Of a DNA stretch of 64,000 bases, positions 45,179-56,217 are shown one piece after another (within the stretch, counting starts at the first letter, position 1; each line of letters starts with the position of its first letter). Below the pieces are notes generated by a model. That model saw only the letters and a program-made list of their open reading frames with translations, had not been told where the DNA came from and searched no databases. Location: contig NW_020312136.1 in NCBI RefSeq assembly GCF_002999335.1, positions 248,001 to 312,000 of the forward strand, written 5' to 3'. The translations under genes were made by a program, and so were the position numbers. Source of the stretch: Cyclospora cayetanensis (taxonomy: Eukaryota; Apicomplexa; Conoidasida; Eucoccidiorida; Eimeriidae).

Positions 45179-46943
45179 GGATCTCAAGACGCCCTGAGGG
45201 CTTTTTATTAAGTTTTGCCGGTTCCTTCGCTTCTTACACACATGCAAAACCAGTCGGGGACAAAAAATTTAGAAGAAATGTGCCGGGGGCGCTTGTGTGT
45301 TCCGGCCGCTCTTGAGCAGGGACTGCCGATGAGCACCCGGGGGTAATCCCCCGGCTTTTATACTTCGAGGGAGGGCAGGAGGCACATAGAAACTTGCAGG
45401 GGAACAACTGCGGGAGTGGGACGAATGGACAGCTTTTGTTTGCTGCCTTGCATCATAAAAGCTCTTTCAGGGGCAGCTTCCCCGCCAAATATCGCACATT
45501 TTTGTCTAGTCTGTTGGAGGGCGACCTCGAGGCCGCCTTCATGCAGGCTTTGCACGCCCTCCACTGCCTCTTCAAAGGCACTATAGTTCTTGCTAAAAGA
45601 GGCGCTATTCGCACGTGTCGTGCTCCTCGTATCGCGGCTAAGCCAAGTATGCAGTGAGAAGTGTACAAGCAACACGAAAACCAGCACCCTCACCACCGCC
45701 ACCACAGTAACACCCTAGTTACAGCAACCGCTCTGATGCCCCCGAAGCCCTTCATAAGGCGCATGCATAGGCAACTCTCTCGACGTACAATCATAGAGCC
45801 CCAACTCCAACTCATACGTAAACCCCATGAACTTCTCTCACCATATATCTCAAAGCGCCGCGAAGCCCCCCTCCCCAGCTACAAAGTGCCCAAACGCAGA
45901 AAAAACAAACCACCCCCCAATTTGCTGTTATCGCTGCAGCGACAGCTCCTAAGGCCGCTTTCGACCCCTGGAGCACAGACGATCAACAAAGCGCCGTCGT
46001 TTCTTGTGGCAGCACACAGCTAGGTCCCCCCAATCATTCGTGGGAACCTCAAAACCAGCCAGGCTGATGCAAAAGCGTCCCACTTTTCGAAGTAGCAGCT
46101 GCTGCCTTCAGTGGGGTGCTTTTGCATCTGCCGCGTTGCCCCTTCCACCCCAATTATACCCCTCCAAAGAAACAGCGCGACGGTGCAATGATGCGAAACG
46201 AGGGGCTTGCTGTAGATAACATCGGGCTGAACGAGGGAAGGCTGCTGCAGAAGCCTCAATAATCGCCCCTTTTCTCAGCCTCCCCCAAGGCCTGCTGCAT
46301 TGGCTTGCCTCACACCCTAAAAGAACCCAATTTCCCATCACGTTTTTTTCCAAAAAAAGGCCACGCCACACTACACGTTCCTCGTTCTCCGCCTTCCTCT
46401 CGCTGACACACCGGCAATGCTAGTACACTGCCTGCTTCGAGAAAGGAGAGGGCAACGGGAATGGGGCCCTAAGGGGGCGAGAGCTAAAGCATGCGTCACG
46501 GGGGAGGAGGAAGGCTGAGGGGTCAGGATTTGGGTGCATGGAAGGTTGAAAGGGGGAAGATGAAGGCTGGAAGCACAAGGGACGCAAGATATAATGGCGA
46601 CAGGGGGAATAAGCAAGCGGAAAATACGAGAGAGATAGAGAGACAGAACGAGAGACGGAAATGACCGGAAGAATTGTGTGGGATGTAAAGACGAAGCTTT
46701 GCTGTAAGTTCTTCCAACACCCCGTCCTCTTCCCCCAAAGCGCCTGCTGTACAGGGGTTCTACATATCAAGGTTGCCCTTTCAGCCTTCCCCTTGGGCTA
46801 AAGAAGCCGTCGGCTGGGAGGGGAGGCGAGTTCATTTGTAGGGCGTCTTCCCTCAATGGATCGTTCGTAGTGCTGGTAGAAACCTCCCCTTCCACGCCTT
46901 GCCCTGCTTGCCGTGTGCTTGTGCTTACTGTTGTGCTCGTGCG
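45179..46943. other. Intergenic region between convergent genes
   Basis: About 1.8 kb between the 3' ends of the large orphan gene (+) and the eIF4G-like gene (-). A minus-strand open frame at about 45358-45717 encodes a hydrophobic, signal-like start (VVRVLVFVLLVHFSLHTW) but has no ATG. It could be an exon, with low probability. Otherwise I see no gene. Confidence 0.4.
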
Positions 46944-49734
46944 TCATGAAGGAGCAACAGGACGGCGGGAGGAGACACCCGCAGCCGCGCAGCGCTGCGC
47001 TACTCGGCCCTCGTAGATTGCCTCTTGTTCCTTGAGGTATCCTAAGTAGTGGCCATTCTGCGCAGAGATCAGTTGAGAAAGCACGAGACGCCAAGCCAGT
47101 GCATGCAGAGTTTGGGGTACGCTAGGGGTTTGATTCAAATAAAGGGCTGCAGGTCGATAGAGAGAGAGAGAGAGAAATTGCGCCTGGACAGCGGGCAGGA
47201 AGTGACAAACCGATGGAAGGAAGGCACGCCCAACATGAGCCGATCCGGTAATACACAGACACGAGTTCGAAAGCAGACAAATCGAAGAAGCAATGGCATG
47301 CCGAAGCGAGAGCGCAAGACATTGGCGTTACTTGCGGGCAAACAAAGAGACAGCCCCCGAGTCCATCAGCACAGCACAGCGAGAAGCAGCGAGAGCTACA
47401 TGAGAGAGGGTCAAAAAGCACAATTAAAGAAATCTAGAAGAACCGAACAGAGGGTTGATGAGGAGGAGGCAGCAGCAGCAGGAGTAGTAGGAGCAACAGT
47501 AGCAGCAGCAGCAGTAGTAGGAGCAACAGCAGCAGCAGTAGTAGTAGTAGCAGTAGAAGCAACAGTAGTAGTAGGAGCAACAGTAGCAGAAACACCAACA
47601 GTAGCAGAAACATCAACAGTAGCAGAAACATCAACAGTAGCAGAAACACCAACAGTAGCAGAAACACCAACAGTAGCAGTAACATCAATAGTAGCAGCAC
47701 CTAAAGAAGCGCTTTACCAGGTTAGTCCTCTCCCCGACCACAACAATGTTGCCATACTGCGCGGCGTGGATAGATCCTCCTAAAACTTCCTCTGTTTCTA
47801 ACTGCAGCAGAGACGACCGACGGCACATATATGCAGCACACTTGCTGCAGCACACTCGCTCCCTTCTTAATACCACCAACCCAAACACACGTAGCTGCCG
47901 CTCCCCACATGGGGGTAACTCGGAGGCAGGCAGCCGCAACAAGAAAGCGAGGCAGCTATTCCCTTGATGCCGTCAAATGCATCCAACTCATGGGAAAGCG
48001 CGACGCCTCCAAGGCCGACCACGTCAAAAAACATTTTACGAAAGGTCTCTTCTTAGGAACCACCAAAAAGCAACAACAACCGACCATGTGGGGGTGAGAG
48101 AGGACAGCGCAAACCCTCCCTCCCCCCCTCCCTTGCACGGCGCATGCGCACCTGATCTCTCAGATCGTTAAGCGCCTTGGCTCTTTCTTTATGGACCTTC
48201 TTCCGCCATTCTGCCCGTCGCATATCAAACGTATCCTGCGGAGAAACAAAGCCCCCAGAGGAAGACACGTGGGATGCGGAGTCGGTCAGTAGAGACCACC
48301 ACCTAAAGGCACGGGGAAGATGCACTAAAAGCAACAAGAGAATCCGGGGAACGAAGACGCATGCTTCGCTGCGCGTTACAGAGAAAGAGGGCACCGCGCG
48401 AATACACACACACAGCTGGACGGCGCATCCAGTACGCGACGATGCACGGCCAAAGAAAGAAGGAAACAACGCAAGAGGGAGAAGGGTTTGTTGGGCAAGG
48501 CTACGGTGTGCGATACACACACAGAATACACCGAAGGATCGACTGCTGCTGGGGGCTGAAAAAAAGGCCTTAGCAAAGTGTAAGTCAATACACCACACAA
48601 ACAAGCGCCGACAGAGAAGCGTCGGCATTCCCCGCTAATCAGCACACACCTGGATAACGCATTTCAAGCGTTTGGAGTAACACGACTTGCATTGCAACTC
48701 CTTAAGACGGCCGAACCAAGAATCCAAGACGACCTTCATTTTGGGGTTCTGGTCGATAAAGTACCCTGCATTCGACACGATCATGCAGAGACACACGCAA
48801 ACCGGCTGTCTCTGAGACGACGTGGGGAGCATTGCAGGCTGCCGCCTTGTGGACGGAAGCGCAAAATGTCAAAAACAGCGGCAGCACCTTGCACGCACCA
48901 ACGCATAGGATGTTTTCCACATCCAGTTCCCTCCATAGACACCCGATATGCATGCGAGAAAGGCAGAGAGAGGGAGGAAATCGAGAGAGAGAGGGAGAGA
49001 AACAGAAAATGAGAGAAAATATATATATATATATACATGGTGGGAGAAACACAGACACATACACACAGAAAAAGGGACAGACACAGAAGCATCCGCTGAT
49101 CAGCTTTAGAAGCAGCAAAAAACACAACGGATTCTCTGCCCCCCGGTGTTCCTTCCCATTCTTTCTTTCGACGGCCCCCTCCTCCCCCGCTCAAGACATA
49201 AAATTTTTCCTTGGAAGGCGTCTTTTTCTGCCTTCGCGTCATCCAAAATGCCTCCGCCCCAATACTGTCTCCTGCACAAAGCGCTTGACCCCCCAAGAGC
49301 AAGCGATGACTGCACCGCGCCCTACTAGTGTCGAATGCCTTACCAACAGTTGCAATCAGCTGCAGAAAACATTCCACCAGATGCTCGTCAGGGGCATCGC
49401 TCCGCATGACAAGCTGTACTACGACGTCATTAACAACTTTAAAACCAAGAAGCCGACGGTGGAAGAGTTCCCCAATAAGTTTGACAACCCCCAACACGCG
49501 CCGCTTGAGTCGAGACAGCTCCAGCTGATCATCTTCCGAGTCTGCGGCAGCAGGAGGCGTTGTAAGAACCCTGTGGAAACAGCATCAGACACAGCTGAAG
49601 GAGCAGTGTGCAACAGACAGAGGAGAACGGAACCCTCATTTTACAGACCGCCTTTCATCATCTAACACACGCCGAGAGAGAGAAGAGGGTGGGCAAAAAG
49701 CAGCGCATGGCGCAGGCAGGTCGTGTAGAGTTAC

Positions 49735-49779
<45 letters not shown>

Positions 49780-52304
49780 ATAAATACAGTACACTTACAT
49801 ACACCTCCACATGCATACACATACAAATACATACATACACATATACATATAGATAGAACATACACACATACACATAGATATACCCATACACATGCGCATG
49901 CACCCACACATCCATACATACACATACACGCATACACACACACACATGCGCATACACACAAACATATACACATACATACACATACATATACTCATACAGA
50001 TACACACATACACATACATACGCATACACGCAATCATATCCGCATGGACATCTACACATACATACACATATACACATACACATGCATACATACACGCCCA
50101 CATATCCGCATGCACCTACACATGCATATACACACGTCCACTATCTCCATGCACCTACACAGACATATACACCTATACATACATACACATATACACATAC
50201 ACATTTTCACATAACCATATAGATATTCACATATTACACATTTACACATACATATTCACCTATTAAACATAAACATATACACATACATACACATAAACAC
50301 AAGAGACGGAACAGCACCGAGTTGCTAGAGAGAGATTCCACGCCCGTGCGCGGCTCGGCTCCAGCAGGAGAAAGCGGGGGGAATGGCATCAAAATGAGAG
50401 GCGATCTAGCAACAAAAAAATCGTCTTTTCTCTGTCCCCTGTTTCCCTCCTTCCGTAACGGGGTGGCGGCAAGACTAGAGGGGCCCCTCCTTCATGAACT
50501 GCTCTGTTAGTTAGCCGTGCTAGGAGAGAAAAACATACGTTGGCATCGATTCGAACTCGGTCTGAATCCTGTTTAGAAGAGCCAGCATGAAAGGCGTCTT
50601 GCGGATAGTCTCCGAGTCTCCCTCGGGAGAGACGCTACGCCACTGAAGGACCTGCAAAGGCATCAACACGGGTAGCGTGACATAGAGAATTACAGTGCAA
50701 AGCCTGACTGCATGCACCCAAAGAGGGCAGTCTGCACTTTCAGTCAGCCTCGTGTTTTGGCAAAGCTCCCTCTAAGCCGAAAATACGGTTGGCGAAATAG
50801 AGGCAGTCTCGGCAGAGACCAAACACGCACAAGGAGGCCCTCCCAAAAAAGGCCCCACCCGACGCCTTGCAAGCAAAGGAAGCCTCCAAAAGTGCCCCCT
50901 GCCGCCCTCCCTTGTTCTAGCAAATAAGGATAAATGCATGTGTATGTGTATGTATACGTGTGTGTATGTGTATGTATAATAGGTGTATGTATGTGGATGT
51001 GTGTATTTAGGCGTGCATGTGTATATACAGGTGTGTACATGTGTATATGTGCGTATGTATGAGCGTACGTATGTGCATGTGTCTATACAGGGGTGTATAT
51101 ATGTATACGTATGATAGGTGTATGTATATAGGTGTATGTATATAGGTGTGTGTATACATGTGTGTGTATGTAGGGGCATGTATACATGTGTGTGTATGTA
51201 GGGGCATGTATACATGTGTGTGTATGTAGGGGCATGTATATATGTATATGTATGTATGTGTATGTATAATAGGCGCATGTATACGTGCATGAATAGGCGT
51301 ACGTATGATAGGTGCATGTACATAGGTGTACGTATACATGTGTACGTACATAGGTGTACGGGAGGGGAGAGGAGACGGGAAAGGGCGGAAAATGGGCTAA
51401 CCTGGCAGAGATCTGCGTACATTTCTGACCAATCCGGTTCGGTAACAGCTTTGTCAATAACGGCATTCACGATGAGTTGGACTTCACTGGGCCTTGCGAG
51501 GGCCTCCTCCAGCGTCAGAGCGACTTTTTCGGAGATGACATTGAATTTTTCGATGGTGAGTTTGTTCAACAGAGATTTGACATTCCGTTCGATCTCCTCT
51601 TCTCGCGTGAGCGCCCTTCGAGGGCGCCATGTGAGGCCGCACCCCAGGGAGACGCCCGCTGCCGCTGCAGCTGCGCTGCCTCCAGGCAGGCTGAAAGTGC
51701 CTTGTGGGGAAGGAGGCATGGGGGATTCTTGTTGACTTCGAGGACTGACCTGCTGGACCCCTCCTGCAGCTGCACTGGAGGAAGAAACACCTTCTGGCGT
51801 GCTGCGGGAAGCTGCGTCTCCGCCGTCTGTGTCTCCTCCCCTGCGGAAGTCTCTGCAGTCAGCAGAAGGCGTCCCCGATGAACCACCCCGCGACACAACT
51901 ACCCCAGGCGCCCCCCCCCCCGACGAGCAGTAGATGCTTGCCTCAGCAGCTGCCATCTCGACAGTGGCTGCTGGAGGATGCCTACTGGTGCTAGAGAACG
52001 TCGTGCCCTTAATCTCTGCGCAACAAACGGAGGGCGCCTCGCTATGACCCTTGCGTTGCTGGTGCGATGGCTGCAGTTGCTGGTGCGATGGCTGCAGTTG
52101 CTGGTGCGATGGCTGCAGTTGCTGGTCAGGCCCCTTGTATGCCCCCTGATGCACGGGTGTCTGAATTGCAGTCCATCCAGTATTTTTCTGCGAAGGAGCA
52201 CCCCTAATAGACCCCAAACCTGTCCCCCCAACGGCCTCCGCTCCCCCGTAGCTCAACGAACTCCTCAAGCCGTTGCTCGATGCTGCCCCCTGGTTGCTGC
52301 TCAT
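46944..52304 (-). CDS. EIF4G: eIF4G-like translation initiation scaffold with MIF4G domain, seven exons
   Basis: eIF4G bridges eIF4E, eIF4A and the 40S-bound factors during cap-dependent translation. Exons on the minus strand: 51402-52304, 50539-50651, 49344-49570, 48650-48765, 48152-48235, 47718-47801 and 46944-47057. All are GT-AG with closing phases, giving 546 residues. The N-terminal 240 residues are Ser/Gly/Gln-rich. The MIF4G domain starts ERNVKSLLNKLTIEKFNVIS. It continues through DWSEMYADLCQ, TPFMLALLNRIQTEFE, RRVLGVVKLIGELFHRRLL, DEHLVECFLQLIATVG, and ends with DTFDMRRAEWRKK. The last two exons (ETEEVLGGSIHAAQYGN; GYLKEQEAIYEGRVAQRC) are assigned by splice phase and have no known domain. 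There is no MA3 domain, so the protein is short compared with animal eIF4G. The frame stays open 5' to about 52535 without ATG, so an upstream coding exon may exist and the start given is a minimum. Confidence 0.85.
47467..47700. repeat. AGC/AGT triplet and 18-bp tandem repeat in eIF4G intron
   Basis: The left half is interrupted GTAGCAGCAGCAACA triplets. The right half (about 47587-47695) is six units of an 18-bp repeat, AGAAACACCAACAGTAGC, with point changes. It lies in the intron 47058-47717 of the eIF4G-like gene. The long open frames it creates on both strands are repeat artefacts. Confidence 0.85.
49018..49080. repeat. TA/CA tract in eIF4G intron
   Basis: A short TATATA and ACACAGA tract in intron 48766-49343, next to a GAGA-rich stretch at 48960-49010. 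Confidence 0.8.
49736..50305. repeat. Long TA then CACATACA microsatellite in eIF4G intron
   Basis: An AT array (49736-49782) is followed by about 500 bp of CATACACATACA-type units. All lie within intron 49571-50538. Confidence 0.9.
50935..51358. repeat. GTATGTGTATGT microsatellite in eIF4G intron
   Basis: About 420 bp of TGTATGTGTATA-type repeats within intron 50652-51401. It includes three near-identical 27-bp copies of GTATGTAGGGGCATGTATACATGTGTG around 51165-51245. Confidence 0.9.
52057..52119 (-). repeat. Three 21-bp tandem repeats encoding QLQPSHQ
   Basis: Three exact copies of a 21-bp unit (plus strand GCTGGTGCGATGGCTGCAGT plus one T) lie in the N-terminal low-complexity exon of the eIF4G-like gene and give a repeated QLQPSHQ peptide. 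Confidence 0.9.
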
Positions 52305-52535
52305 GCCGTCCCCTGAGCGAGCCAGGGGAGGAGGTCCTCCCCCTCCCCCCCCTCGAGCTCCAAAGGAATTCCAGCTAGTCAAAGCCGATCCGCCTGAACT
52401 CCCCAAAGGCTCATGATGGCGACGGCCTGTGGAACGCACGTCGCTGCTGAGGGGATCTCGCCTCCATGAGACGCCCTCTCTGCGCACAGCCACAACACCG
52501 AGAGAGTGGTTTCTATTCACGCTTCGTGTGTACTA

Positions 52536-55170
52536 AGGCAGAGCATTTACAAAAAGAAAGAAAGAATGAAAGAAAGAGAAAGAAAACAAGTCTGGGAAGA
52601 ACTTGCGAGTCTGCGGCTCGCCAGTCAATGCACGAGTCGAAGGATCCTTGAGGCATGTTAAGAAAAAACTGGCTCTCCCTAACGTCCCCCCTCCAGTCCC
52701 TACGTCTCAAGAGCCTACATCCTCCCTCTACCCTACATCTCTGGACTACTACCCTCTCCCTCTCTCCCCCCAACTGCCCCGTGCGTTCGCTTACAGGCGA
52801 CGAGCCTCCTGATCCCCCATGGTTACTCAGGTGTCTCCCCTTGAATGCGCGGGGTCTGCGGAGGCATGCAAAGAAATCGGGCAGAAGAGGCACAAAGATG
52901 GACGCCTGTAGGCACGCAGCAGTTGACATAAATTTCGAGCATGCAAGCGGCAAGAAGGCCTTTGAAACGGTGAACTCGCAAGTATAAGCACACAAGAGCT
53001 GCATAGGTGCCCAAAGCGCCTGAGACATTGAGGCAAAGCAACTGTAATCCACGCGCAGGCAGGAGTCGAGAACACCGACAGCACGACTTGGGTTTGTATC
53101 GGCAGCAGCCATCATCCATGCCAAAAAAACCAGCTCGAAACAAAGGGTTGCCATCTCCACGAGGCACATCCATCAGGTTAAACGCAGAGACTCGACAGTC
53201 CGCTGGACTGCGCGGAAGCCACAGGTCGAAAAAATACGGGCGAAACGCCCCAGAGACTGATTCCCCCCAACGAACTCCCCACAGGGAAGCAGCGCCTGCA
53301 GCCTCTCCGTGAAAAGCCCAAGGAATTACATAGCGAACACCCTTAGCGTTCAGTTGGCACAGGGGACTGAGCTACGGCTAAGAGCCATGAGGCACTAGTG
53401 GCCTCGACAGAGAGGCATTTTGGCGGGGACTGGCTACAAGACGATTTTCACACTAAAAGCGCGTGCGGAGGAGGAGCACGCGACAGTCGAGAAACATGCA
53501 CTGCAATAGGGGGAAGGAGACGCGGCGTAAGAGGCAAAATAATGGCGAATCGCAATCCAAAGACACGGACGAGCTCTGTGCCTGAACAGACGGGGACCTC
53601 TGCCGCAGAATCGAGTGCGCCTAGGCGTGTAATTGCCATCAGAGGCGCTCCCGAAGCCGACTTGCTGGCTCAAACAGCTAAAATATCGTGGGAAAGGCAG
53701 AGAATACCTCGGGAGCAGTTCATCCATAGTACTTGGCAGCCACTGAACCCACAGGCTGCTGTGGTAGAGATACAGGGACCTACCGCTGCAGACTGACGGA
53801 TAAAACCCCGGAAATAACAGAGGGTTCCTCACGAAAAAACAGAAGGTCGCCTAGGTATCCCGGAAAACCCCTTTTCCCCCGCAATCGTTGCAGGATGCGT
53901 GCAGCAGGCGTAACAGCCGCCACGATTAAACTGTCCGTCAGAGCAGCAGCCCGCAGCCACGAGGGTTACTGCCTGTCGCCATTAATGCGTCTTTGTTTGT
54001 GTCCTTTATTTGGTGCTTTGTTGTTATTTTCAGCGGGAGAAGAAGGAGTCGCGAAGGAAGGCCAATGCCGCCACAATGCGAGCCGTCATTTACCCCCGTC
54101 TTTCTCTCCTTTCATTCATGCAATGTCTAAGGGGTGCTGCTGTCCTACGAGGCATTTACCACAAAGCCAAAACACATGGGGGCCCCCGTGCAGTGACTTA
54201 TAATCCCGTGAGCATCCAGCGTGGGTACTGCGATTGTTGCCAGAAAATCATGTCGCAGTGTTCTGTCTGTCTCTTGGGTGTGTGCGTGTGCACAAACACT
54301 TCCTCTAGTAAAAGGTGTAATATTGATATTTGCTCACAGACAAGTACCTGTAGAGCAACGCAAATGCAATAACATTCATTCTACGTACCCTGCACAACTT
54401 AGATGCCTACAAGCGCTGAGGCACAGGGGGGTCTATCTAACGTTTTGCTCTACCGAAGTAACATCTCATCCATGGTCTCCCTAAAGAAACCCTCCACTCA
54501 CAATTTAGTACACGCTTAATGGAATATTGTTGAGACTTTTTAAAAGGAACTCACGCCTCCCCCTACACGCGCGCCCCATGTTTAGGATGCGAGGCGGGAG
54601 TGATAGCCAGGGTGCGCGTAGCTGCACCCTCTAGGCAGTCAAAGCATCCACAGCAAGTTACACATAGCATGAATTTCACACTCATAGAACACTATCTCAT
54701 CTTGTATGAAGTTAACGCAAGTCTGAACGAGGTGAGTCACACGAAAAGAAAAATCAATTAGGCAAGTCTCCACGAATTTCTAGTTGAATGTGACTATTGT
54801 ACTAGAAATTCACTGAATGGGGTTTAACCCACTAGACCTTCGACCATGACACATGCCCTTGTTTTCCCTACCTGTGCTCAGGCCTCCTGCGTGCAGAACA
54901 CCGGAAGAGTTCCCACCCTACCGCCCCTTCCCATACTGGCCGAAACGCAAATGTGAATAACGAAGGCAGCCTGGGCATCAACCCGTAAATAGAAATTGAA
55001 GGCAAAAAAGAAGCTGAATTGCGAAAAGCGATCGAAGGACCTATGCCAACATAACCGCGACGGCGCGATGGCACACTCTCGTCTGACCGCGGAAATAAGC
55101 CTCATGCTAGGAGAAAACAGAAATCAAACAAACGAAGATAATCAAATGTGCCCCTGCGCCTCATAGAGCA
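52536..55170. other. No gene assigned
   Basis: About 2.6 kb with several medium open frames on both strands. The left end should contain the 5' end and promoter of eIF4G. A plus-strand exon-like piece follows a TTATTTTCAG acceptor at about 54034. It reads REKKESRRKANAATMRAVIY and could be the C-terminal exon of a basic protein. Another plus frame at about 53400-53796 has no clear start. Neither has a recognisable domain, so I list them only here. Confidence 0.35.
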
Positions 55171-56217
55171 TTATCTGTATGCCAGCATATCCGATGCAAT
55201 ACGCACAGCTGATTTTCAACCTTCGAAAAAGGCCTAAGCAAGAACGCAGGGAAAACATATTCCGGCTTCGCTCCACAGAGCACACTATCGTATTCTTTCG
55301 GGTCACAGCTGAATTTACACCACAGTGCAAAAGCTTGGATGATCCATTGGATGGCCGGGGATGTGCCTTCGACCAGAGGAATATGCACTCTCATTACGAG
55401 ATTTTCTGCGGCTGAAGCGACGTTTCTCAATCATAGCCTTCTGCAGAGCCTTCCAGTTCCTTCAAACAGTTTCAACTCGCCTGACTACAGACCTTGTTGT
55501 TGAAATGTTACAGATCAAAGATCCGGATAGTCGCTCAGTCGTTGCTGCTAGACTCAACAAACATGCCTGTCTTATCCCATGTATCAGCTCTGGCAAGGCT
55601 CAGGCAGTCGCTCAATTACATTCAAGTAATGTCTGGAAACTTCATGGAATCCCCAAGAGTAGTGACACGAATAGGAAGCTATATCTTTTAATGTATTCTG
55701 GCTTGCCTGCATGACCCACCGACGCACTGACCATAAAATGAACACGGCCAACCACCCTGAGGCAGAATGAAAGAGTGATTGCACCAACCACACTATTTTC
55801 CAGTACTTTTAACTCTATGCTCACCAAAAGCTAATTGCTTTGCCTCATTTTCTTCCCTGTGCTGAGTGCATATAGAATGCAACAGTACATTCTTCTACCC
55901 GTTGCTCTCCCGCATCTCTGCTCTAAACGGAGCAGAGCCAATCCTATTCAATGCTGGACCTGTTGGGTCCAAGTCAGCAGCAGCGGAACGATTCAGATAA
56001 GGTCTGGGCTGTCAGCAACAGTTGTGCGCAAATCTCGAGACAAGCAAGGAGTTATAAGCAGCGGTTGGCTGTGTGCTTCAACTCCGGAGATATGGTCTTG
56101 CTGGATCGGCAGGTTTTACGGCGTGCATCAGAAGGTGACAAAACGCAAAAGTGTGCATCCAGGTGGCTAGCAGCATTTGCCATACTTTCACGAATCAATG
56201 TTATCTTGTGCACTTGA
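55171..56217 (+). mobile_element. Degenerate Ty3/gypsy retrotransposon: integrase remnant
   Basis: Frameshifted plus-strand pieces follow the order of a gypsy integrase. A zinc-finger-like start reads DDPLDGRGCAFDQR (about 55338-55380), with LLQSLPVPS just downstream. The core reads STRLTTDLVVEM, VVAARLNKHACLIPC and VWKLHGIPKSSDTNR (about 55470-55675), matching the SMDFITDL, VVVDRLTKMAHFIPC and VFRLHGIP...SDRD blocks. Next comes NTANHPEAE followed by a stop (about 55740), matching the TAYHPQTDGQSE block. A C-terminal GPY/F-like part reads FNSGDMVLLDRQVLRR then RWLAAFAILSRIN (about 56075-56205). Catalytic positions are altered (the first Asp is read as Arg, and the Glu region is interrupted), so it is inactive. 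No LTRs or chromodomain were identified with confidence. Confidence 0.65.

Noticed and set aside
45358..45717. Minus-strand frame with a signal-peptide-like start
   Set aside because: There is no ATG: the apparent start is GTG after an in-frame stop, and no upstream exon could be linked.
47049..47783. A 244-codon plus-strand frame ending in AET/VAETPT repeats, and a poly-Leu frame on the minus strand
   Set aside because: Both are produced by the triplet/18-bp repeat in an eIF4G intron; neither has recognisable protein sequence outside the repeat.
49658..51466. Many long Tyr/Cys/Val/His/Thr-rich open frames on both strands
   Set aside because: These are translations of the TA/CA microsatellites within eIF4G introns.
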